Shown here: positions 1 through 5,322 of the stretch, piece after piece
Layout: each line of letters starts with the position of its first letter
Position numbering within the stretch: the stretch's first letter is position 1
Source of the DNA: an uncultured Anaerolineales bacterium
GTDB lineage: Bacteria > Chloroflexota > Anaerolineae > Anaerolineales > Villigracilaceae
Length of the DNA: 16,819 bases
Direction: 5' to 3'
Assembly (NCBI GenBank): GCA_937928015.1
Contig: CALFXA010000043.1
Coordinates: 1 to 16,819 of the forward strand
The notes under the pieces: model-generated
The model's input: the letters and a program-made list of their open reading frames with translations, nothing else
Database searches by the model: none
What the model was told of the DNA's origin: nothing
Translations under genes and position numbers: made by a program

Positions 1-978
1 CTGCGCGTGGACGTTGGTTCCAAACCCGTCGGTGACTGGCTCAAAGCCGTCGATCAGGCCCGTCAGGAGAATCAGGTTGAAACGTTCGCCCGCGATCAGA
101 TGCGCGAGGACTTCCAGTGCGCTCCACTCGCCGGGTTCAGGACGCCGCATGGCTTGTTCATTGCTGACGCCCTCGAAGCACTTTTCCAGCTCAGCCAGGG
201 CGGGGATGTATATTTCCCGCGCGCGCTTTTCGAGTTCAGCGGGGTCGAAGGGCACCTCGGGCATGGGACGGCGGCTCAACTCCATGCGAACGGTCTTCTT
301 CTCCGGGCCGCGATAAAAACTGACCTCGACCTGGTCTCCGCCCTTTTTGCCCGCGATGGCGTTCGCAAAACTGCTGGCGTCGTTCCGCAGCGGATGACCC
401 GCAAACTCAACCAGCACATCGTCCTTTTGCAGGCCGCAGGCTTGTGCGCCCATCCCATCCACCACGTTATCCAGGCGCATCCCCTCGCGCACGGGAACGC
501 CCAAGGCCTGAGCCTGCTCCTCGGTGAAGTCGCCGGGGACGATTCCCAGCATGGGGCGGTTGGCGATGCGCAAGTCGATGCCTGTTTCCAGAACGGACTT
601 CAGGTTATCGAGGCTCTCGCTCCATTCTTGTTGGAAGCCATCTGCCTTGCCTTGCCAGACCTCGCCATCGGGGATGGAATGCTCCAGACGAATCAGGGTG
701 CGGCTGTCTTGTGCGTGGATCGTGACGGTGACTTCGGTGGGGCTGGGGTCCATGTTCGAGAACCAGCGGAATTTGACGAGGCGATCCTGCTCCAATTCGA
801 GATAGTGCCCGCTGGAGTAGAAATCCCCGCGCCACCACAGGTACATCCGCCCGCCGGGGTGCGGCTCGACGGTGGCCACATCGCACAGCCATTCGCGCAG
901 AGAGGTGGCATTGGTGAAGGCGCGATGGACCAGGGGAATGGGGGCGTTGACAAGGGTTTCGACCGACACGACCGTCAT
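1..978 (-). CDS. SRPBCC (AHSA1-like) - PDZ - DinB-like fusion protein, C-terminus cut by window edge
   Basis: This frame is open for 326 codons from the ATG at 978 to the window edge, so the C-terminus is missing. Residues 1-135 look like an AHSA1/SRPBCC ligand-binding fold, beginning MTVVSVETLVNAPIPLVHRA with the typical pattern of aromatic strands (YLWWRGDFY, LVKFRWFSNM). Residues 140-235 look like a PDZ domain (LGIVPGDF; GAQACGLQKDDVLVEFAGHPL; GDQVEVSFYR). From about 250 a DinB/YfiT-like four-helix bundle begins, with the family signature EWSALEVLAHLIAGE. The start is supported by GAGGAG six bases before the ATG. The gene lies 139 bp downstream of the glycerate kinase on the same strand. 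SRPBCC domains bind hydrophobic ligands, PDZ domains bind peptides, and DinB folds often carry a metal-binding His triad. Substrate and role are unknown. Domain calls are by eye; the SRPBCC and PDZ are clear, the DinB part is truncated. Confidence 0.85.
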   Translation of the reverse strand, partial: MTVVSVETLVNAPIPLVHRAFTNATSLREWLCDVATVEPHPGGRMYLWWRGDFYSSGHYLELEQDRLVKFRWFSNMDPSPTEVTVTIHAQDSRTLIRLEHSIPDGEVWQGKADGFQQEWSESLDNLKSVLETGIDLRIANRPMLGIVPGDFTEEQAQALGVPVREGMRLDNVVDGMGAQACGLQKDDVLVEFAGHPLRNDASSFANAIAGKKGGDQVEVSFYRGPEKKTVRMELSRRPMPEVPFDPAELEKRAREIYIPALAELEKCFEGVSNEQAMRRPEPGEWSALEVLAHLIAGERFNLILLTGLIDGFEPVTDGFGTNVHAQ

Positions 979-1008
979 GGCAGGCTCCTCGGGAAGGGAT
1001 TTTCTATC

Positions 1009-1014
1009 ATTTTA
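1009..1014 (-). promoter_or_regulatory. Possible -10 element for the SRPBCC-PDZ-DinB gene
   Basis: On the minus strand TAAAAT lies about 30 nt before the ATG at 978, giving a predicted leader of roughly 25 nt that contains the GAGGAG ribosome binding site. No good -35 hexamer is visible at the usual spacing, so this is weak. The 979-1117 interval has no other recognisable element and no convincing terminator for the glycerate kinase. Confidence 0.3.
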
Positions 1015-1117
1015 CAGGGGCTGCGGAGGGATTACACCCTGCTGGAGGATGGATGTTTTACCGTGGCGTCGGACCCTATACCCCTCCCGCTGTCGGGGTC
1101 CAAATGGGTGGCGCACC

Positions 1118-2356
1118 TCATAACCCAAACATCAGCATCAGGTCGTTGACGTTGGTGCCGCTGGGGCCAGGCTTAAGCAGGTCGCCCAGTGCAGCGAAGT
1201 AGGCGTAGGAATTGCTCTCGGCCAGATAGGATTCAACTTTCAGCCCAAGCGCCTCGGCGCGTGGAGCGGTCTTGCCCGTGGCGACGGCGCCTGCCGCGTC
1301 AGTGGGACCGTCCTCGCCGTCGGTGGCGATGGAGACGAACAGCACGTCCCTCAGCCCGCGCAGAGACTCGACCGCACCGAGGACGAGTTCCTGGTTGCGG
1401 CCGCCGAGGCCGTCGCCGCGCAGGGTGACGGTGGTCTCTCCGCCCGCCAGCAGGCAGAGCGGCCGTTGGCGCGACGTGGCCGCGTTGCGCAGCGTCTCAG
1501 CCAGGCGATGGCCGGCCTCACGGGCTTCACCCTGCAAGCCTGTGGCAATGACTTGCCCATCGAAGCCTTCAAACTCGGCCTGACGCTGCGCGGCGCGCAG
1601 GGCGAGATCGTTGCTGGCGATGACGTGGTTCTGGACCCGCGCGAAGAGCGGATCGTCGGCTTTGAGCGTTTCGCGGAACGGGAAGCGGACTCCGCTAAAG
1701 CGGGCGGCCAGCGCCTCGGCCTCCGTACACGTGGATGGGTCTGGCGCAGTCGGACCCGAGGCGATGGCCTCCAGCGGGTCGCCGACCACGTCCGAGAGGA
1801 TCAGGCTGACAACACGCGCGCCCCGCGCAGCCTGGGCCAAGCCTCCGCCCTTGAGCAGGTCGAGGTGACGGCGCAGGGTGTTGATCTCGTCGATGCGCGC
1901 GCCCTTCGCCAGCAGCGCGGAGGTCAGCGCCTGCAACTCGGTCAGCGGGAGGATGGGCGCGGTCATCAACGCGGAGCCGCCGCCCGAGATCAGACAGAGC
2001 AACAGGTCGTCGGGCGTGAGGCGCGAGACGAACTCCAGCGCGGCGCGGCCTGCCGCGAGGCTGGCTTCGCCGGGGACGGGGTGATTTCCCTCCATAACGA
2101 TGACAGGATCGAGGTCCACCTGCGCCGCGTGCTTGGTGACGATCAAGGTGCCGGCGAGGTTTGGCAGGTCGGGCAGACCGTTCACCATCGCGCAGGCCGC
2201 TTTCCCCAATCCAAAGACGAAGATGCGTCTGGCCTCGGATAAGGGGTGCGCGCGCAGATGTTCACGTACCGCGCGGGACGGGTCGGCGGCGTCGAAAGCG
2301 GCTTGCAGAATGCGCACGACGCGCGGGTCATGCAGGGAGGCGGTGAGGAAGTTCAT
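1118..2356 (-). CDS. Class II glycerate 2-kinase (DUF4147/MOFRL family)
   Basis: Predicted ATP-dependent kinase that phosphorylates D-glycerate, usually giving 2-phosphoglycerate (GckA/TtuD-type family), linking glycerate or hydroxypyruvate metabolism to lower glycolysis in the cytoplasm. The 412-residue length is typical. Motifs seen: FGLGKAA (48-54), GNHPVP (90-95), the glycine-rich SGGGSAL (124-130), INTLRRHLDLLKGGGLA (158-174), LSDVVGDPLEAIASGPT (187-203), GLGGRNQELVLGA near 315, ATDGEDGPTDAAGA near 343, and a C-terminal GPSGTNVNDLML. These cover both the N-terminal DUF4147 and C-terminal MOFRL domains. The ATG at 2356 has no Shine-Dalgarno but a -10-like TATACT ends 6 nt upstream, suggesting leaderless translation. 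It is divergent from the uracil-DNA glycosylase gene. No pathway partner for glycerate is adjacent. Confidence 0.95.
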   Translation of the reverse strand: MNFLTASLHDPRVVRILQAAFDAADPSRAVREHLRAHPLSEARRIFVFGLGKAACAMVNGLPDLPNLAGTLIVTKHAAQVDLDPVIVMEGNHPVPGEASLAAGRAALEFVSRLTPDDLLLCLISGGGSALMTAPILPLTELQALTSALLAKGARIDEINTLRRHLDLLKGGGLAQAARGARVVSLILSDVVGDPLEAIASGPTAPDPSTCTEAEALAARFSGVRFPFRETLKADDPLFARVQNHVIASNDLALRAAQRQAEFEGFDGQVIATGLQGEAREAGHRLAETLRNAATSRQRPLCLLAGGETTVTLRGDGLGGRNQELVLGAVESLRGLRDVLFVSIATDGEDGPTDAAGAVATGKTAPRAEALGLKVESYLAESNSYAYFAALGDLLKPGPSGTNVNDLMLMFGL

Positions 2357-2362
2357 GCTTCA

Positions 2363-2390
2363 AGTATAGGACGAGTCGTTCGCGGCGCAA
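2363..2390 (-). promoter_or_regulatory. Predicted leaderless promoter of the glycerate kinase
   Basis: On the minus strand TTGCGC (2390-2385), a 16-nt spacer and TATACT (2368-2363) are followed by 6 nt and then the ATG. Transcription would begin at or within a base of the start codon. The lack of any Shine-Dalgarno fits this. The same TTGCGC-16 nt-TATAAT layout recurs before the gene at 16769. Confidence 0.5.
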
Positions 2391-2400
2391 AGGAATGGAG

Positions 2401-2406
2401 TAGAAT
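2401..2406 (+). promoter_or_regulatory. Possible -10 element of the uracil-DNA glycosylase gene
   Basis: TAGAAT lies 32 nt before the chosen ATG at 2439, which predicts a leader of about 25 nt containing the GGAAGG ribosome binding site. The -35 region is poor. The element sits in the 82-bp divergent spacer shared with the glycerate kinase promoter. Confidence 0.4.
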
Positions 2407-2438
2407 CGCGGCATCCATTTTATGTGAGGAAGGCGCGC

Positions 2439-3065
2439 ATGTCCCAAATTGACTTCACCAGCCCAGGACCGAAACAATACGCTTCGCTCGATGAACTCTT
2501 CGGCGTGATGCGGCGCATGACCGACGATCCGCTGGCCAACGCGGGCACGAACATCGTCATCAGCCGCGGCAACCCGAACGCGAAATTGCTGATCATCGGT
2601 GAGGCGCCCGGGCCTGAGGAAAATATCCAGGGCAAACCGTTTGTGGGGCGGGCGGGTCAGATGCTCGACAAGGTCCTGCAGTCGGTGGACTTCGATCCCC
2701 AGCAGGATGTGTACATCACCAACTCGGTCTTCCGCCTGCCGCCCGGTGAGGACGGCAAGGCCTTCCGCAAACCGACCGATGCCGAGACCGATTTCTACCG
2801 CCCGTTCGTGCTGGAGATCATCCGCCTAATCGACCCGAAGATCATGCTGCTGACGGGCAACGTGGCCTGTTACTCGATCCTGCGCAAGACGGGCATCACC
2901 AGCCTGCGCGGCAAGTGGACCGAGAGCGGCGGCCGCTGGATCATGCCGATCTATCATCCCTCGTATTTGCTGCGCAACCCGTCGAAGGAACCCGGCTCAC
3001 CCAAGGCGCAGATGTGGGACGATATCCGCGAGGTGCGGCATAAGTACGATGAGTTGGTGAAGTAG
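2439..3065 (+). CDS. Uracil-DNA glycosylase superfamily protein (family 4-like, without Fe-S cysteines)
   Basis: A 208-residue cytoplasmic protein related to family 4/5 uracil-DNA glycosylases, which excise uracil from DNA to start base-excision repair. Motif 1 is GEAPGPEENIQGKPFVG (54-70), a close match to family 4. The central motif is YITNSVFRLPPG (92-103), and the DNA-intercalation motif is YHPSYLLRNP (172-181) with the conserved His173. Family 4 enzymes normally hold a [4Fe-4S] cluster with four cysteines, two near the N-terminus and two around the central motif. Here all four positions lack cysteine and the only Cys (144) lies elsewhere. The ATG at 2439 is preferred over the in-frame GTG at 2424 because GGAAGG lies 5 nt before it. 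Activity is likely from motif retention, but substrate range (uracil, hypoxanthine, other) cannot be read from sequence. Confidence 0.9.
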   Translation: MSQIDFTSPGPKQYASLDELFGVMRRMTDDPLANAGTNIVISRGNPNAKLLIIGEAPGPEENIQGKPFVGRAGQMLDKVLQSVDFDPQQDVYITNSVFRLPPGEDGKAFRKPTDAETDFYRPFVLEIIRLIDPKIMLLTGNVACYSILRKTGITSLRGKWTESGGRWIMPIYHPSYLLRNPSKEPGSPKAQMWDDIREVRHKYDELVK

Positions 3066-3072
3066 CCACCGC

Positions 3073-3107
3073 AAGGGCGTGGAGATTTACCTCCGCGCCC
3101 TTTTTAT
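3073..3107 (+). terminator. Rho-independent terminator of the uracil-DNA glycosylase gene
   Basis: A 12-bp stem (AAGGGCGTGGAG paired with CTCCGCGCCCTT, one T-G wobble) with a 6-nt loop is followed by a T-rich run. It begins 8 nt after the stop codon and separates this gene from the ATPase operon. Confidence 0.85.
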
Positions 3108-3159
3108 TCTTGATATGGAACGGCACGATAAAGTTGTTTTTGCTTTCCGCAATGGGAAG

Positions 3160-3165
3160 TATAAT
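3160..3165 (+). promoter_or_regulatory. -10 element of the ATPase-GDPD-GH3 operon
   Basis: A perfect TATAAT lies 53 nt before the ATPase ATG, predicting a leader of about 47 nt. Possible -35 sequences (TTGTTT, TTGCTT) are at poor spacings of 20 and 14 nt, so only the -10 is supported. It is the only candidate seen between the terminator and the operon. Confidence 0.5.
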
Positions 3166-3218
3166 CAGACCTGCTTTTCGGCTTTATTTTCATTCCCCCT
3201 TCCATTATTGGAGGTTCC

Positions 3219-4550
3219 ATGACTAATCCATTGGGCGCAACCTCGAGCAATTCTTCGGGCTTTGTCCCACCCCAAATCAACAGCCTGGAAGACACGGGGC
3301 TTTCGCCGCTCTGGCTGCAAGACCTGTCGCTTAAGCTTTTGTATTTTCGCGGCTACCTGACGGGTTTTAAGGTCGCCGAGGAACTGTGCCTGCCCTTCGC
3401 GGGTATCGTGGACCAGATTCTCACGCCGCTCAAACAGGAGAAGCTGATCGAGATCAAATCCTCGGCAGGCGGCCTGGGCGAGGGCGCGTACACCTACGGC
3501 ATTACGGGCGCGGGCATCACGCGCGCGCGCGAGGCGCTGGAGCGCAGCCAGTACGCGGGCCCCGCGCCGGTGCCGTTCGACGTTTACAACGACTCCATCC
3601 GCCGTCAGAAGAGCGGACGCTTGACCGTCACCACGCGCACCATGCGCCAGATTCTCTCGCAGCTGGTTATCTCTGAGTCGACCTTTCAGCGCCTCGGCCC
3701 CGCCCTGAACTCGGGCACGTCCATTTTCATGTATGGCCCTCCAGGCAACGGCAAGACCAGCATCGCGCGCTCCTTCGGCAACCTGGTACTCAGTCAGACC
3801 ATGTACATCCCCTACGCCCTGTACCTCGATGGGCAGGTCATCAAGGTCTATGACGCGGTCAGCCACAAGTTGGCGCCCGAAGGCGGCGACGCCTCCAACG
3901 GGCAGACTACGGGTACGCTGCGCACCAGCATCCGCCGCGACCCGCGCTGGGTGAAGATCCGCCGTCCGTTCATCGTGGTCGGCGGCGAACTGACTCTTGA
4001 AGGTCTGGACCTGGTCTACGACGAGACGCATAAATACTATGAGGCCCCGTTCCAGGTCAAGGCCAACGGTGGCATCCTGCTGATCGATGACTTCGGCCGC
4101 CAGCAGGTCCGCCCGCGCGACCTGCTCAACCGCTGGATCGTCCCGCTCGAAAACCGCGTGGACTTCCTCAAGTTGGCCAATGGTCGCAAGGTGGAAGTTC
4201 CCTTTGACGTGCTGATCGTCTTTTCCACCAACCTGCCCCCGAAGGACCTGGTCGATGAGGCCTTCCTGCGCCGCCTGCGCCACAAGATCGAAATCGGCGA
4301 CCCCAGCTACGAGGAATACCGCGAGATCTTCCGCCGCGTGGCCGCCGACAAGAAAGTCGAATACAGCGATCAGGGCCTGGCCTACCTGTTACAGGAATGG
4401 TACATCAAGCGCAACCGCAAGTTGCGTGCCTCGCATCCGCGCGACCTGTGCGATCAAATCATCGACATCGGTTCCTATCTGGCGGTCAAGCCGCAGATGA
4501 CGCGTGAGATGCTCGACCGCGCTGCCCAGGCCTATTTCGTCGAACTCTGA
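3219..4550 (+). CDS. AAA-family ATPase with N-terminal winged-helix-like region, function unknown
   Basis: A 443-residue predicted cytoplasmic ATPase. The ATG follows GGAGG with good spacing. Residues 25-115 look like a helical, possibly winged-helix, region. The AAA core has Walker A GPPGNGKT (173-180), Walker B GILLIDD (285-291), a sensor-1-like STN (336-338) and an arginine-rich FLRRLRHKIEIG (349-360) that may supply arginine finger or sensor-2 functions. A roughly 95-residue insertion between Walker A and Walker B includes RRPFIVVGGELTLEGLDLVYD (249-269 region), longer than in classical AAA proteins. The C-terminal part (361-443) resembles a helical lid. It is first in an operon with a GDPD (17-nt gap) and a GH3-like protein. 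I recognise no characterised family member and propose no function beyond ATP-driven remodelling, which is inference. Confidence 0.85.
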   Translation: MTNPLGATSSNSSGFVPPQINSLEDTGLSPLWLQDLSLKLLYFRGYLTGFKVAEELCLPFAGIVDQILTPLKQEKLIEIKSSAGGLGEGAYTYGITGAGITRAREALERSQYAGPAPVPFDVYNDSIRRQKSGRLTVTTRTMRQILSQLVISESTFQRLGPALNSGTSIFMYGPPGNGKTSIARSFGNLVLSQTMYIPYALYLDGQVIKVYDAVSHKLAPEGGDASNGQTTGTLRTSIRRDPRWVKIRRPFIVVGGELTLEGLDLVYDETHKYYEAPFQVKANGGILLIDDFGRQQVRPRDLLNRWIVPLENRVDFLKLANGRKVEVPFDVLIVFSTNLPPKDLVDEAFLRRLRHKIEIGDPSYEEYREIFRRVAADKKVEYSDQGLAYLLQEWYIKRNRKLRASHPRDLCDQIIDIGSYLAVKPQMTREMLDRAAQAYFVEL

Positions 4551-4567
4551 CCCTCCACTTGATTCCG

Positions 4568-5317
4568 ATGTTTGAGAATTTCCCCAACCCTGTCCTCTTT
4601 GCCCACCGCGGCGCTTCGGCGCACGCTCCTGAGAACACGCTGCCCGCCTTCGAACTGGCCCTCCAGCAGGGCGCGGACGGCGTGGAACTGGATGTCAAAC
4701 TGACCTCCGACGGCCACGTCATTGTCATGCACGATCCCACCGTGGACCGCACCACCGACGGCCACGGCCGCGTCCGTGACCTGAGCCTGGCCGACTTCCG
4801 CAAGCTCGACGCGGGCGGCTGGCACTCCGAGGCCTATCGCGGCACGAAGGTCCCCACGTTGGACGAGGTCTTCGGAACCATCGGCAAACGCTGTGTCATC
4901 AACGTGGAACTGACCAACTACACCACTCCGCGTGATGCGTTGGTGGAAAAAGTCTGTGCGCTGGTCGAGCGGCATACGTTGCAGGATCGCATCCTGTTCT
5001 CGTCGTTCTTCGCGGGCAACCTGAAGAAGGCCGCCGCGCTCCTGCCTTCCGTCCCGCGCGGATTGCTGGCCCTCGATGGCTGGAAGGGTGCCTGGGCGCG
5101 CTCGTTCGGATTCATGTTCGGCGACTATCAGGCCATGCATCCGTACATCACGGACGTCAACGCGCCGCAGGTCTCGCGCGTGCATCAGCTCAAACGCCGT
5201 ATCCATGTGTGGACGGCCAATTCCGTCGAAGAGGTGACACGCCTCAAGAACTGGGGCGTGGATGGCATCTTCACTGATGACCCACAGACGGCTGTCCGCG
5301 CGTTGGGGAGGGGGTAG
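4568..5317 (+). CDS. Glycerophosphodiester phosphodiesterase (UgpQ-like)
   Basis: Predicted to hydrolyse glycerophosphodiesters to glycerol 3-phosphate and an alcohol, for recycling of phospholipid headgroup products. At 249 residues it has the standard size of bacterial cytoplasmic GDPDs, with no signal peptide. The TIM-barrel signature residues are present: AHRGAS with His13, PENT with Glu22, GVELDV with Glu40 and Asp42 (metal ligands), and MHD with His55. Later strand motifs NVELTN, HVWTANS and GVDGIFTDDP also match. The ATG at 4568 is chosen over the in-frame TTG at 4559. Neither has a strong Shine-Dalgarno, and with the ATPase stop 17 nt upstream, translational coupling is likely. The stop lies 5 nt before the next ATG. 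Confidence 0.93.
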   Translation: MFENFPNPVLFAHRGASAHAPENTLPAFELALQQGADGVELDVKLTSDGHVIVMHDPTVDRTTDGHGRVRDLSLADFRKLDAGGWHSEAYRGTKVPTLDEVFGTIGKRCVINVELTNYTTPRDALVEKVCALVERHTLQDRILFSSFFAGNLKKAAALLPSVPRGLLALDGWKGAWARSFGFMFGDYQAMHPYITDVNAPQVSRVHQLKRRIHVWTANSVEEVTRLKNWGVDGIFTDDPQTAVRALGRG

Positions 5318-5322
5318 GGATA

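Noticed and set aside
1071..1101. Possible terminator GGACCC...GGGTCC downstream of the glycerate kinase
   Set aside because: Only a 6-bp stem with a 19-nt loop and no T-run on either strand.
7..1149. 380-residue plus-strand open frame
   Set aside because: It is antisense to the SRPBCC-PDZ-DinB gene, has no recognisable domain or ribosome binding site, and reflects the GC-rich third-position bias.
1466..2242. 258-residue plus-strand open frame
   Set aside because: Antisense to the glycerate kinase, with Arg/Gly/Ala-rich composition and no family match.
2439..3065. UdgX-type glycosylase
   Set aside because: The KRRIH insertion that marks UdgX is absent; only the general superfamily motifs are present.
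3165..4283. 372-residue minus-strand open frame
   Set aside because: Antisense to the AAA ATPase, whose Walker motifs prove the plus strand is coding; it also runs through the operon promoter and ribosome binding site.
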